From: Gammaproteobacteria bacterium
GTDB taxonomy: Bacteria; Pseudomonadota; Gammaproteobacteria; Chromatiales; Chromatiaceae
DNA length: 64,000 nucleotides
NCBI GenBank assembly: GCA_020445405.1
Contig: JAGRGQ010000006.1
Coordinates: 1 to 64,000 of the forward strand
Reading direction: 5' to 3'
Notes under the pieces: model-generated
What the model was told of the DNA's origin: nothing
Databases searched by the model: none
What the model saw: the letters and a program-made list of their open reading frames with translations, nothing else
Made by a program: the position numbers and the translations under genes
Shown here: positions 17,909-27,643 of the stretch, piece after piece
Numbering within the stretch: the first letter of the stretch is position 1
How the letters are laid out: each line of letters starts with the position of its first letter

Positions 17909-19871
17909 AGTTGTCCGGCAACACTGTCGGCATACGCTCTTTTATCTGCGTCACTTTGTTGCCGAGCCTCTCATCGTAGATTACCGAGTACTCAAGGACT
18001 CTTTCCGTATAGCGACGTGTCTCATTGAACGGTATCGTCTCGATCCAGAGGTCTGCCTCCAATGCCTCCTTTTCCGGCAGCCAGCTGAGTACCCGGTGCG
18101 GCCCGGCGTTGTAAGCTGAAATTGCCAGCACCGGATTGTCGTCCAGTCGTTCAAATACCTTTTTCAGATAGCTGGTTCCGATATCGATGTTGGTGGCGGG
18201 GGTCAATAAATCCTTTCGTCCGGGGGATTTCCGGTTCATGCTGTTTGCGGTACTGCGCGCGGTGGCGGGCATGAGTTGCATCAGCCCCAATGCACCGGCA
18301 TGGGATTCAGCGTCGGCAGAGAAGGCGCTCTCCTGGCGTATTACCGCCAGTACCCAGGCTTTATCCAGGTTTTTCGCAGCGGAGGCCGCTTCCACCTGCT
18401 GCTCATGCTCCAGTGGGAAGCGCAGCTCCAGATCGTCCCAGTATCCCGTGCGGGCCAGCGTGAAAATGGCCTGCGAGTGCCAGTCCCAGCGCTGGGCCAG
18501 TTTCGCGGCCGCATGCAATTCCGGGGCGCTGAGATTTTTCGTTGCCCAATGCCACTCTCTTCGCGCATCGGTGAGGCGACCGAGTGCGAACAGCTCTCCG
18601 GAACGCCGGAATCCATCACGGCTGGCGAGGGTATCGATTAACGCAGTGGGAACCGATAGTGGAGTGTGCTCCAGATTATAACTCAGACCGATCCTGTCGG
18701 CGGCAAGAAAACCGTGGTAGCTGCGTTGTCTGGCAAGGGCACGAAACAGGTCGTTTGCCCGGCCTTTCGCGCCCGTTTCCTGTAGCGCTCTGGCTCTCCA
18801 GTATTGCCAGTTCTCCCTGGAGCGCAAATCGGCTGGAAGTGCCTCGATCCAGCTCAGCGCCTGTGACCAATCCTTGTTGGCAAGCGCTTCTCTGATTCGC
18901 AGCTCAAGCATTTTATGGTCGTCGGGCCTGATCGAAAGCAGTTTGAGTTTTGCCAATGCATCGGGGTAGCCGCGGTGGATCCAGGCCAATACCAACGCCG
19001 TCTCGGCCTGATATTTCTGATCATCGGAAAAACGGTAGTGTTTGCTCAGGGCTTTCCAGACGGACTCCGCTTGTTCGGGATCCCGGCGGGCAAGGCGCTT
19101 CAGTCCGTGCAGCAGAATCGTACCGCGCAGACGGTGTTTTGCTGCAAACTTTTCACTTCGTTCTATATTTCCGGGCTGATTGTCGACAAGCAACCAGAGG
19201 TCCAACCAGGCTTTTTCGTTCTCAGGGAGGAAGCGCCGCAGATATTTTGCCAGGCCGGTGTTACGCTTCCGCATCGCAAGCTCGATGCGTTGCCAGACAA
19301 GCGACTGCGAGAGCTTCCCCGCTTTTCGCCACGCATCGAAAACCCCATCGCAGGATTTGGGCATGGATCTGGCGTTGAGCCACAGAGGGGCTACGGCGTC
19401 GAGTGCGCTACCCGTTTTGCCGGTTTCAATCAACGCCTGCAGTTGATAGCAGTGCATTTGAGCATTGCTGGTGGGTTGATAAAACGCAAGAAACTCATTC
19501 CACATGCGCTGCCTGCCCAGCGTCAGCAGGTAGCGCCGGCGGAATTGCTCCGCAATGGGGGTGTTTTGGTAACGGTGCAGAAAATCCTCGGCCGCTTTCG
19601 GGTCCAGCCGGTCCAAGCCTCTCAGCAGTTCCAGGTATTCGATATAGGGGAGCAGCGGATAACCGGTCAGGCGCGCCTTGAGCTCCCCGAATTGCGTCAT
19701 ATCGTTGTTTTTCAGCGCGCGCTCAGCGTTTAGAAAATCCGACCGCTGATCCTTTGGATTGGCCGCAATTGACGCTGGGGCTGTCATCAGAAACAGAAGT
19801 GCAACTACCGCAAGCGGTTTTCGCGCTGCTGCAAATAGAAACATAGTGCTGGGTATCCCGTGGTTTATCAT
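17883..19871 (-). CDS. slt: Soluble lytic murein transglycosylase Slt
   Basis: Periplasmic enzyme that cleaves peptidoglycan to 1,6-anhydro-muropeptides. 662 residues (or 653 from a second ATG at 19844). A signal peptide (ARKPLAVVALLFLMTAPASI) is followed by the long helical superhelix U-domain and a C-terminal lysozyme-like domain. The catalytic Glu lies in VIRQESAFS, followed by GALGLMQLMPATA and ISAYNAGPHRV. Size and layout match Slt70. It runs convergently into the cyclase-like gene. Confidence 0.94.
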   Translation of the reverse strand: MINHGIPSTMFLFAAARKPLAVVALLFLMTAPASIAANPKDQRSDFLNAERALKNNDMTQFGELKARLTGYPLLPYIEYLELLRGLDRLDPKAAEDFLHRYQNTPIAEQFRRRYLLTLGRQRMWNEFLAFYQPTSNAQMHCYQLQALIETGKTGSALDAVAPLWLNARSMPKSCDGVFDAWRKAGKLSQSLVWQRIELAMRKRNTGLAKYLRRFLPENEKAWLDLWLLVDNQPGNIERSEKFAAKHRLRGTILLHGLKRLARRDPEQAESVWKALSKHYRFSDDQKYQAETALVLAWIHRGYPDALAKLKLLSIRPDDHKMLELRIREALANKDWSQALSWIEALPADLRSRENWQYWRARALQETGAKGRANDLFRALARQRSYHGFLAADRIGLSYNLEHTPLSVPTALIDTLASRDGFRRSGELFALGRLTDARREWHWATKNLSAPELHAAAKLAQRWDWHSQAIFTLARTGYWDDLELRFPLEHEQQVEAASAAKNLDKAWVLAVIRQESAFSADAESHAGALGLMQLMPATARSTANSMNRKSPGRKDLLTPATNIDIGTSYLKKVFERLDDNPVLAISAYNAGPHRVLSWLPEKEALEADLWIETIPFNETRRYTERVLEYSVIYDERLGNKVTQIKERMPTVLPDNFRIRNASL

Positions 19872-19980
19872 GGCGTTTGAAGCTAAAGCTTAGGTGCTGT
19901 TGAGGTTACAGGCAAGGAGGGAATACCCGTAGAACCGTGATATCCACTCCAATTGCATCCATTCCGCGTGTAAACGGTTT

Positions 19981-20007
19981 AACCTTTGATTGAACAGGGT
20001 AAAGGTT
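19981..20007. promoter_or_regulatory. Inverted repeat upstream of the Sel1 gene (possible operator)
   Basis: Perfect 7 bp arms AACCTTT and AAAGGTT separated by 13 nt, about 100 bp before the Sel1 gene and 110 bp before slt, which is divergent. No regulator can be named. Confidence 0.3.
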
Positions 20008-20108
20008 TGGCTTCTCCGTGTAGAATAGCAGCGTAAATAAACTCAGACCGTTATCGGTTACGAGACAGGTTTTCTGCAGTCCCGGCTTGTGCCGGCGGAG
20101 GTGAACAG

Positions 20109-20543
20109 ATGAGTATCGGCGATCAGATGAACATGCAGCTCAGCAGCGGTATTGCCGCGTTCGAGGGCAAGCATTTTGCAATAGCATCTCAGTCCTTATC
20201 ACCGTTGGCGGAACAGGGCAATCCGGAAGCTCAATACCGCATGGCGATCATGGCGCAGAATGGTTTGGGCATGACGGTGAATGAATTGATGGCATACAAA
20301 TACATGAAAGCTGCCGCTGAAGCGGGCCTGGCGCTGGCCCAGCATGGCCTTGGGTTCATGTACCTGGAGGGGGAGTGTGTCGAACAGAATGGTCAGCGCG
20401 CGGCTGAGTGGTTCAAGCGCGCGGCCGACCAGGGCTTGGTGGGTTCACAGACGACATTGGCGATGATGTACGAACAGGGGCAGGGGGTGGAGAAGGACCC
20501 GGAGGAGGCTCGCCGCTGGTACCGGAAAGCCGGGTTCGAATAG
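20109..20543 (+). CDS. Sel1-repeat (SLR) protein
   Basis: 144 residues built of three Sel1-like/TPR-type repeats, for example AQYRMAIMAQNGLG, AQHGLGFMYLEGECVEQN and TTLAMMYEQGQGVEKDPEEA, ending WYRKAGFE. Such repeats are protein-interaction scaffolds. No signal peptide, so it is likely cytoplasmic. A strong GGAGG ribosome-binding site lies 8 nt before the ATG. Partner and role cannot be deduced. Confidence 0.88.
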   Translation: MSIGDQMNMQLSSGIAAFEGKHFAIASQSLSPLAEQGNPEAQYRMAIMAQNGLGMTVNELMAYKYMKAAAEAGLALAQHGLGFMYLEGECVEQNGQRAAEWFKRAADQGLVGSQTTLAMMYEQGQGVEKDPEEARRWYRKAGFE

Positions 20544-20638
20544 CCATCGGGCAGCGTGAGCAGATGCAGACTCCCGTTTCGTCAAGCTGAAAAATGAGCG
20601 GGATCTGCGTGGAAAGCGCGGCCTCAACCCGGGGTTGC

Positions 20639-20656
20639 ACCCCCTCTTCAGGGGGT
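20639..20656. terminator. Hairpin between convergent Sel1 and ppk2 genes
   Basis: Perfect 7 bp stem ACCCCCT/AGGGGGT with a 4 nt loop. It has no T-run on either strand, so its terminator function is uncertain, although its place between convergent genes fits. Confidence 0.35.
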
Positions 20657-20720
20657 ATTGGGTGCGAGACCGCTTATCCCGTTGCGCTATGGCCAGGATC
20701 CGATCCCTCTTCCCGGCAAG

Positions 20721-21611
20721 TTAAAATTTCTTGCGCATCATTTTTTCCGTCTCCTCCGACGAAGAGTAATACTCCGGTACAAAGGTCTGCTCCTGGATAG
20801 GAGGACGCACGTAACCGGTGTCCTTCTTCAGCTCCGGAAGTTTGATATTTTCCGGTGTAACATCCTCGTAGGGAATCAGGCTCAGCAGGTGACGGATGCA
20901 GTTCAGCCGGGCATGCTTCTTGATGTCCGCGTTAACCACATACCAGGGGGCCTGTTTGATATCGGTATAGGCAAACATGGCATCCTTCGCCTTGGAGTAC
21001 TCTATCCAGCGCGAACGCGACTGCAGATCCATCGGACTCAGTTTCCAGCGTTTCAGCGGGTCGGTGAGACGGCTTTTGAAACGCCTCTCCTGCTCTTCAT
21101 CGCTCACCGAGAACCAGTATTTGATGAGAATGATACCGGAACGTACCAGCATACGTTCGAACTCGGGGCAGGAACGCATGAATTCACGGTACTCATCGTC
21201 GGTGCAGAAGCCCATGACGCGCTCCACACCGGCCCGGTTGTACCAGCTGCGGTCAAACAGCACCATTTCCCCCGCGGCTGGGAGGTGCGGTACATAACGC
21301 TGGAAATACCACTGCGTCTTCTCCCTCTCCGTAGGTGTGTACAGGGCGACGGTAGGGCAGACCCGCGGGCTGAGATATTGCGTGATGCGCTTGATCACGC
21401 CGCCCTTGCCAGCCGCGTCGCGCCCTTCGAATACCACAACAACCTTAAGCTTTTTATACTTGATCCACTCCTGCAGCTGGACCAACTCCTCCTGCAGTCT
21501 CAACAGCTCCTTTTCGTAAAGGTTGTTTGGAATCTTGTAAGGCTTCTGCTTCTTTTTTTTACTTTTGGTTTTAACATTTTCAATTTCGGCCAATTCGTCT
21601 TGTATGTCCAT
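20721..21611 (-). CDS. ppk2: Polyphosphate kinase 2 (PPK2 family)
   Basis: Transfers phosphate between polyphosphate and nucleoside phosphates. 296 residues, single-domain PPK2. The Walker A is VVFEGRDAAGKGGVIKR. The Walker B region is EMVLFDRSWYNRAGVERVMG. The lid region lies near RWKLSPMDLQSRSRW. The N-terminus is a Lys-rich stretch (KTKSKKKKQKPYK). I chose the ATG at 21611 with GAGG upstream; the frame extends 30 codons further without homology. Subclass (ADP- or AMP-type) cannot be fixed by eye. Confidence 0.93.
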   Translation of the reverse strand: MDIQDELAEIENVKTKSKKKKQKPYKIPNNLYEKELLRLQEELVQLQEWIKYKKLKVVVVFEGRDAAGKGGVIKRITQYLSPRVCPTVALYTPTEREKTQWYFQRYVPHLPAAGEMVLFDRSWYNRAGVERVMGFCTDDEYREFMRSCPEFERMLVRSGIILIKYWFSVSDEEQERRFKSRLTDPLKRWKLSPMDLQSRSRWIEYSKAKDAMFAYTDIKQAPWYVVNADIKKHARLNCIRHLLSLIPYEDVTPENIKLPELKKDTGYVRPPIQEQTFVPEYYSSSEETEKMMRKKF

Positions 21612-21738
21612 CCATTCCTCTCTCTGGGTGAATTTTACGGTTTTATGACATGTCTGAAATGTTAGTCGCAGCGCGTGTCTATGACAAATTCCTGTGCACA
21701 CCTGAGTTATCAGCTTTTTTCACAGTGGCTGCTATATG

Positions 21739-22800
21739 TCAAGCTCGGCCGCCGTTTCTCTTGCGTACCGCCGCGGCCAGTTCGCGCAGTAACGGCGCTG
21801 TCTCCTCCCAGCCGATACAGGCATCGGTGATACTCTGACCGTAGGTGAGTTTCCGGTCGTTGTGCCAGTCCTGGCGCCCTGCCACGAGGAAACTTTCAAT
21901 CATGACGCCGATGATGCGCGGGTCGCCGCGTGCAATCTGACCCGCAACGTCCCGCCCCACGTCGATCTGTTTCTGCGGCCGCTTGCGTGAGTTGGCGTGG
22001 CTGAAATCCACCATCATGCGCGGTTTGAAGCCCGCCGCTTCCATCTCTTCCGCAGAGATATTGATACTCTCGGTATCGTAATTGGGACGGGCGCCGCCGC
22101 GCAGGATCACATGACAGTCCTGATTTCCGCTGGTGGCGAAAATAGCGGAAAAGCCCTCTTTGGTTACCGATAAAAAGTGATGTGGCTGGGAAGCCGATCG
22201 AATCGCATCCAGCGCTATCTTCAAAGTACCGTTGGTCCCGTTCTTGAACCCTACCGGACAGGAGAGCCCGGAGGCGAGTTCCCGATGCCCCTGACTTTCA
22301 GTAGTGCGGGCGCCGATGGCGCCCCAACTGATCAGGTCCGCGATGTACTGCGGGCTGATCAGGTCCAGAAATTCCGTACCCGCCGGTTGGCCCATGTTGT
22401 TGACATCGAGCAGTAGCCGGCGCGCCAGATGAAGACCCTTGTTGATATGGAAGGTGCCGTCCAGATCGGGATCGTTGATGAGCCCTTTCCAGCCGACCGT
22501 GGTACGGGGTTTCTCGAAATAGACCCGCATGATGATCAACAGATCATCCTCCAGCTCTTCCCGCAGTACCCGCAATTTTTCGGCGTATTCCAGCGCCGCG
22601 CCGGGATCGTGCACCGAACATGGCCCGACTACCGCAATCAGGCGCTGGTCCTGCTCCTGCAGAATTCGATGGATTGCCTGCCGGGTCTGATACACGGTTT
22701 CCGCTGCGTCATCGGTTATTGGCAGGTCCGCGAGCAACTGTGCGGGCGAGATGAGTTCGCCCATGCCCCTGATGCGGAGATCGTCGGTTTCATGGCGCAT
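21739..22800 (-). CDS. 3-deoxy-7-phosphoheptulonate (DAHP) synthase, AroF/G/H type
   Basis: First enzyme of the shikimate pathway, joining PEP and erythrose-4-phosphate. The 353-residue protein fits the class I-alpha family. Landmarks: VVGPCSVHDPGAALEYA (metal-ligand Cys), MRVYFEKPRTTVGWKGLI (substrate loop), GARTTESQ, HVILRGG and the metal-binding VDFSHANS. I cannot say which aromatic amino acid would inhibit it. Its ATG is 112 bp from the divergent GST gene. Confidence 0.95.
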   Translation of the reverse strand: MRHETDDLRIRGMGELISPAQLLADLPITDDAAETVYQTRQAIHRILQEQDQRLIAVVGPCSVHDPGAALEYAEKLRVLREELEDDLLIIMRVYFEKPRTTVGWKGLINDPDLDGTFHINKGLHLARRLLLDVNNMGQPAGTEFLDLISPQYIADLISWGAIGARTTESQGHRELASGLSCPVGFKNGTNGTLKIALDAIRSASQPHHFLSVTKEGFSAIFATSGNQDCHVILRGGARPNYDTESINISAEEMEAAGFKPRMMVDFSHANSRKRPQKQIDVGRDVAGQIARGDPRIIGVMIESFLVAGRQDWHNDRKLTYGQSITDACIGWEETAPLLRELAAAVRKRNGGRA

Positions 22801-22911
22801 ATTTTGTGGTGATCTGTAATAATCTTGTCATATTGGTAAGGCAGGGATTATAGAAGTAAAAAATGGTGTGTGATAGGCGTTGGCGCCATTGTTATGGAGA
22901 GAGAGGCTCTC

Positions 22912-23586
22912 ATGTCGGATCTCAGACTGATTATCGGTAATTTCAACTATTCATCCTGGTCACTGCGCCCCTGGTTTTTCCTTGCACATCATCGCATACC
23001 CTTTGATACCACCCGGTTTTCACTCTTCTGCGAAACCACGGAAAAAGATTTAACCCGTTATTTTTCTGATGGGAAGGTGCCGGTATTGCGCCATGGCGAT
23101 CTGGAGGTCTGGGATTCATTGGCGATTCTGGAATATCTGGCCGAACTGTTTCCGGATAAGCGGGGATGGCCCGCGGATAGGGGTGCCCGCGCAGTGGCAC
23201 GCTCCGTGAGTGCGGAGATGCACTCCAGCTTCCCGGGTATCCGCAGTGAATTACCGATGAACTGCCGTCGCAGATTTCCCGATTTTCACCCTGGACCCGT
23301 TGCTCTACGGGAGATTGAACGCCTGTTTTCCGTGTGGCGTTTTTGCCGTCAGCGTTTCGGTCGGCAAGGACCCTGGCTGTTCGGGGATTTCTCAGTGGCG
23401 GACTGTATGTATGCACCGGTGGTGATGCGTCTGGTCAGCTATGGTATCCCACTGGACGAGATTGGCGGTGCCTACGTGAAGACGCTCTACAATTCGCCTG
23501 CAGCCCAGGCCTGGGTAGCCCTCGGGAAAGCGGAAAAGGAGATCATCCGGGAGAGTGAGGCCGATGGGCCGAGCGAGCCGATCTGA
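22912..23586 (+). CDS. Glutathione S-transferase family protein
   Basis: 224 residues. The N-terminal thioredoxin-like domain has NFNYSSWSLRPW, where the Ser in the SSWS turn is the likely glutathione-activating residue. The GKVPVLRHGDLEVWDSLAI block binds the gamma-glutamyl part. The C-terminal helical domain includes FGDFSVADCMYAPVVMRL. I chose the ATG at 22912 after a GAGAGAGG run. A start 6 codons earlier is possible. Substrate unknown. Confidence 0.9.
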   Translation: MSDLRLIIGNFNYSSWSLRPWFFLAHHRIPFDTTRFSLFCETTEKDLTRYFSDGKVPVLRHGDLEVWDSLAILEYLAELFPDKRGWPADRGARAVARSVSAEMHSSFPGIRSELPMNCRRRFPDFHPGPVALREIERLFSVWRFCRQRFGRQGPWLFGDFSVADCMYAPVVMRLVSYGIPLDEIGGAYVKTLYNSPAAQAWVALGKAEKEIIRESEADGPSEPI

Positions 23587-23699
23587 ATTCGCTTTAGTTC
23601 TCCGATAACGGCTCGATACCCATGATCGATGCATGGAATCTAATCCTGCCAGTTGGGATATAACGCGTCGATCGGGAGCTGCCCACCAGCAAAAAAACA

Positions 23700-24839
23700 T
23701 TGAAAATCAGAGTTCACAACGCAATAGTTGAAATTCCGCGATCCTCATGGAACAGTCTGGTGCTGGACAATCATCCGTTTCTGCGCCACGAATTTCTGCA
23801 CGCCATGGAGGTCCACCATTGCGTAGGCGAGAAGTTCGGCTGGTTGCCCAGGCATATCGGCGTCTATGATGACCACGGCGAGTTGCTGGGCGCCATGCCC
23901 CTGTATGAAAAGTACAACTCCTATGGCGAATTCGTTTTCGACCATGCCTGGGCCGATGCCTATCAGCGCAATGGCCTCCCCTATTATCCGAAGCTGGTTT
24001 CGGCGGTCCCGTATACACCGGCCGGAGGGCAGCGTCTGCTGGCCAGGAGCGATATGCAGGCAGAGATCTATCCGCTGTTACTTGAACGGGTGCTCCAGTT
24101 GACACGACAGTCGGGCTGCAGCGGTTTTCACTGTCTGTTTCCGCTGCCGGCCGAACGTCGGTTTCTCTCTCAGCAGTTGTTGAGCCGTCATGATTGCCAA
24201 TTCCACTGGCACAATCGTCACTACCGGGATTTCGGCGAGTTTCTCAGTCGATTGAACGCGAAAAAGCGAAAAAATATCCGCCAGGAGCGGCGTCGTGCTG
24301 CCGATTCGGGCGTGGTCATCCGGCGTCTTGATGGTCATACTGCGCGTGAGCAGGATTGGCGCCATTTTACCCGGTTCTATGAACACACTTTTCAGGAGAA
24401 GTGGGGTATGGCGACTTTTAACTACGAATTTTTCAGCGAGGTGGCCAAGCTGTTGCCGGATCAGGTAGTACTGGTGCTGGCGGATATTGCAGGCCAGTGT
24501 ATCGCTGGTGCGTTGATGTACCGCAGCGATCACACCCTCTATGGCCGCCACTGGGGCTGTATCCAGCAGGTCGACGCGCTCCATTTTGAGGTCTGCTACT
24601 ATCAGGGGATCGAATACTGCATAGCGCAGGGACTGGAGCGGTTCGAGCCGGGCGCCCAGGGCGAACACAAGATGGCCAGAGGGTTTCTTCCCACCTGCAC
24701 CGAATCCAACCACTGGATAGTCGATGAACGGTTTCGCGAACCGATCGCCCGATTCGTCCGGCATGAAAGCGATGCAGTCAGGGATTACATTGAACAGCTC
24801 TGCGCAAATTCCCCCTACCGCCGGGTGCCGGCGGCATGA
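23700..24839 (+). CDS. GNAT/FemAB-like acyltransferase (COG3146, DUF482)
   Basis: 379 residues matching the COG3146 family, a FemAB-like GNAT fold sometimes annotated as peptidoglycan biosynthesis protein. Landmarks are WNSLVLDNHPFLRHEFLHAM, AWADAYQRNGLPYYPKLVSA, LNAKKRKNIRQERR, YGRHWG and FEPGAQGEHKMARGF. The only start that keeps the family N-terminus is TTG at 23700, with a poor ribosome site (GGGAG about 20 nt upstream). Its stop overlaps the next gene by 4 bp, so the two are coupled. Enzymatic role unproven. Confidence 0.85.
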   Translation: MKIRVHNAIVEIPRSSWNSLVLDNHPFLRHEFLHAMEVHHCVGEKFGWLPRHIGVYDDHGELLGAMPLYEKYNSYGEFVFDHAWADAYQRNGLPYYPKLVSAVPYTPAGGQRLLARSDMQAEIYPLLLERVLQLTRQSGCSGFHCLFPLPAERRFLSQQLLSRHDCQFHWHNRHYRDFGEFLSRLNAKKRKNIRQERRRAADSGVVIRRLDGHTAREQDWRHFTRFYEHTFQEKWGMATFNYEFFSEVAKLLPDQVVLVLADIAGQCIAGALMYRSDHTLYGRHWGCIQQVDALHFEVCYYQGIEYCIAQGLERFEPGAQGEHKMARGFLPTCTESNHWIVDERFREPIARFVRHESDAVRDYIEQLCANSPYRRVPAA

Positions 24840-25450
24840 AACCCTACGCTGAATCGTGCGACCAGAACCGTGATCCGATTCTGGGCGTCATATCTCATCT
24901 GTTTGCACAGAGCGCCGTAGTACTGGAAATCGGCAGTGGCACCGGACAGCATGCGGTCTATTTTGCCGGCAGGATGCCCCACCTCATCTGGCAGACCAGC
25001 GACAAGGCAGAATACCACCCGGGTATCCGGATGTGGCTGCAGGATTCCGGGCTGCCGAATGTGGCCGCACCGCTTTTGCTGGATGTCAGTCAGACACATT
25101 GGCCGGTAACCGCGGCAGATTCGGTATTTTCCGCCAACACCGCGCACATCATGCACTGGGCCGAGGTGGAGGCGATGATTCGGGGCGTTGGAAGGCTTTT
25201 GCCCTCCGCGGGAGTTTTCGCGCTGTATGGACCCTTCAACTATCGGGGCGTTTATACCAGCGACAGCAACGCGCGCTTCGATCAGTGGCTCAAGTCACGC
25301 GATCCGGAAAGTGGCATCCGGAATTTCGAGGAGTTGAACAGACTCGCAGAAGCGGCAGAGATGTCTCTGCTGGATGATTTCGAGATGCCGCAAAACAATC
25401 GCCTGCTCGCCTGGCGAAAAAACATGAACGAGGGCGCCCTTCATCGATAG
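24836..25450 (+). CDS. DUF938 family methyltransferase-like protein
   Basis: 204 residues. It starts with the family block MKPYAESCDQNRDPIL and has an AdoMet-type motif VVLEIGSGTGQHAVYFA, then SANTAHIMHW and FALYGPFNYRGVYTSDSNA. The family is a predicted SAM-dependent methyltransferase of unknown substrate. Its start overlaps the preceding stop (ATGA). Confidence 0.88.
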   Translation: MKPYAESCDQNRDPILGVISHLFAQSAVVLEIGSGTGQHAVYFAGRMPHLIWQTSDKAEYHPGIRMWLQDSGLPNVAAPLLLDVSQTHWPVTAADSVFSANTAHIMHWAEVEAMIRGVGRLLPSAGVFALYGPFNYRGVYTSDSNARFDQWLKSRDPESGIRNFEELNRLAEAAEMSLLDDFEMPQNNRLLAWRKNMNEGALHR

Positions 25451-25664
25451 TGACATGCCGCCCGCATACTCTATTTGCGTGACAGGAAGGCAATAGCCAT
25501 TTTTTAGGCTGCAGATCCCGGGCTTTTTTAAGCTGCCGGTATCTGCCACAGTAACAGAAATTTTTAAACCGGTTTGGCGGGATGCGTTACAATGCGCCGC
25601 CGGTTCCAGCGTAAACGGGGTTGAAATTTCTTCCACCGGCCGACAATCTGACCAGAGATCGACC

Positions 25665-27605
25665 ATGCCACATTCCAAAGGCGAAGGCACTATCGGCAAC
25701 ATGCACCGCTATCCACTGCTTGAATCGGTGGACTTACCACCGGACTTGAAGCATCTCTCCCCGGACGAGTTGACTCGTCTGGCGGATGAACTCAGGGATT
25801 TTCTCATTGCGACGGTATCCCGCACCGGAGGCCACCTGGCGGCGGGGCTGGGCGTGGTTGAACTGACCATTGCACTGCACTATGTCTTCGATACCCCCTA
25901 TGACCGCCTTGTGTGGGATGTGGGGCATCAGGCCTACCCACATAAGATTCTCACCGGCCGGCGCGAACGGATGGCGACTCTGCGCCAGAAGGATGGTCTG
26001 TCTGGGTTTCCCCGGCGTCAGGAGAGCGAATACGACACCTTCGGGACGGGCCATTCAAGCACCTCTATCGGTGCCGCGCTGGGCATGGCGGCGGCCGCCA
26101 AGCAGCAGCGGGTTCGACGTCACGTGGTGGCGGTGATCGGAGATGCGGCAATGAGTGCCGGCATGGCGTTTGAGGCGCTCAATCATGCCGGTGGGCTGGA
26201 CCTCGATATATTGGTGGTGCTGAATGACAATGACATGTCGATCTCCCCGCCGGTCGGGGCCTTCAGTAACCATCTTGCGAGGATGTTATCGGGAAAGCTT
26301 TACACGACGGTGCGCGAGGGGGGCAAGAGCGCGTTGAGCAGACTGCCGAACCTGAGCGAACTGGTGGGGCGTTGGGAAGAGCATATGAAGGGCATGGTGA
26401 TGCCCGGCACACTGTTCGAAGAGCTGGGTTTCAACTACATCGGCCCGGTGGACGGGCACGATCTGGAGACGCTGGTAACCACCCTCGATAACATGAAGAC
26501 GATGCGCGGCCCGCGTCTGCTGCATGTGGTCACGAAAAAGGGAAAGGGATACCGGCCCGCGGAATCCGATCCCTGCTTCTACCACGGAGTGACGCCTTTC
26601 AACCCCGATACCGGCAAGATGGAGAAGAAAGCGGCTGGCGGCCCGACCTATACGCAGATCTTCGGCGACTGGATTTGTGATGCGGCGCGGGCCGATTCGC
26701 GCCTGGTGGGAATTACCCCGGCCATGCGGGAGGGCTCCGGTCTGGTGCGTTTTTCCAGGGAGTTTCCGGAGCGCTATTTTGATGTCTCCATCGCGGAGCA
26801 GCATGCGGTAACCTTTGCCGCGGGCATCGCCTGCGAAGGGGGCAAGCCGGTGGTTGCGATCTACTCCACTTTTCTGCAGCGGGCATACGATCAGTTGATC
26901 CATGATGTGGCTCTACAAAACCTGGATGTCACCTTCGCCGTCGATCGGGCAGGACAGGTTGGCGCCGATGGGGCAACGCATGCCGGCAGTTTCGATTTAA
27001 CCTATGCGCGGGCGTTGCCGAATATGGTGGTCATGGCGCCGGCGGATGAAAAAGAGTGCCGAGTGATGCTGCAGACGGCGTACGAGCATCCTGGACCGGC
27101 GCTGGTCAGGTATCCGCGGGGAAGTGGGCCCGGAGTTGAGATCGATACTGCGCTGAAGACGCTGCCAGTCGGCAAGGGGGAGCTGATACGCAACGGCGCC
27201 AGCGGGGTGGCGCTGCTCGCCTTCGGCAGCCTTGTCTCCAGCGCGTTGGAGGCTGGTGACAGGATGAAGGCCTCCGTGGCCAATATGCGATTCATCAAAC
27301 CGCTCGATTGCGAGCTGGTATTGCAACTGGCGGATAACCACGAACTTCTGGTCACACTGGAGGAGAACGTGGTTCAGGGGGGCGCCGGATCTGCGGTGAA
27401 TGAGTATCTCGTGAGCCTGATGCATCCGGTCAAGGTGCTGAATCTCGGCTTGCCCGATCGCTTTATCGAACATGCCAGCTGCGATGAGCAGTTGCGGGAA
27501 GCGGGCCTGGATGTGGAGTCTATTGTTCGTTCGGTGACTGCGGCGCAACAGAACAATAAACGGTTGCTCTCCGGCAAACCGGGGCGATTCGATAGTAAAG
27601 CCTGA
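25665..27605 (+). CDS. dxs: 1-deoxy-D-xylulose-5-phosphate synthase Dxs
   Basis: Thiamine-diphosphate enzyme that condenses pyruvate and glyceraldehyde-3-phosphate, the first step of the MEP isoprenoid pathway. 646 residues. Landmarks: [30 protein letters not shown], the ThDP-binding [18 protein letters not shown] with NDNDMSIS, and [18 protein letters not shown]. An alternative ATG lies 12 codons in (25701). It is followed by the DUF945 gene 38 bp later. Confidence 0.96.
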   Translation: MPHSKGEGTIGNMHRYPLLESVDLPPDLKHLSPDELTRLADELRDFLIATVSRTGGHLAAGLGVVELTIALHYVFDTPYDRLVWDVGHQAYPHKILTGRRERMATLRQKDGLSGFPRRQESEYDTFGTGHSSTSIGAALGMAAAAKQQRVRRHVVAVIGDAAMSAGMAFEALNHAGGLDLDILVVLNDNDMSISPPVGAFSNHLARMLSGKLYTTVREGGKSALSRLPNLSELVGRWEEHMKGMVMPGTLFEELGFNYIGPVDGHDLETLVTTLDNMKTMRGPRLLHVVTKKGKGYRPAESDPCFYHGVTPFNPDTGKMEKKAAGGPTYTQIFGDWICDAARADSRLVGITPAMREGSGLVRFSREFPERYFDVSIAEQHAVTFAAGIACEGGKPVVAIYSTFLQRAYDQLIHDVALQNLDVTFAVDRAGQVGADGATHAGSFDLTYARALPNMVVMAPADEKECRVMLQTAYEHPGPALVRYPRGSGPGVEIDTALKTLPVGKGELIRNGASGVALLAFGSLVSSALEAGDRMKASVANMRFIKPLDCELVLQLADNHELLVTLEENVVQGGAGSAVNEYLVSLMHPVKVLNLGLPDRFIEHASCDEQLREAGLDVESIVRSVTAAQQNNKRLLSGKPGRFDSKA

Positions 27606-27643
27606 TTATCGGAGCAAACGATTACGCAGATTCAATCAGCGGT

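Noticed and set aside
25588..25593. TACAAT box upstream of dxs as a promoter
   Set aside because: The hexamer 17 bp upstream is a poor -35 match.
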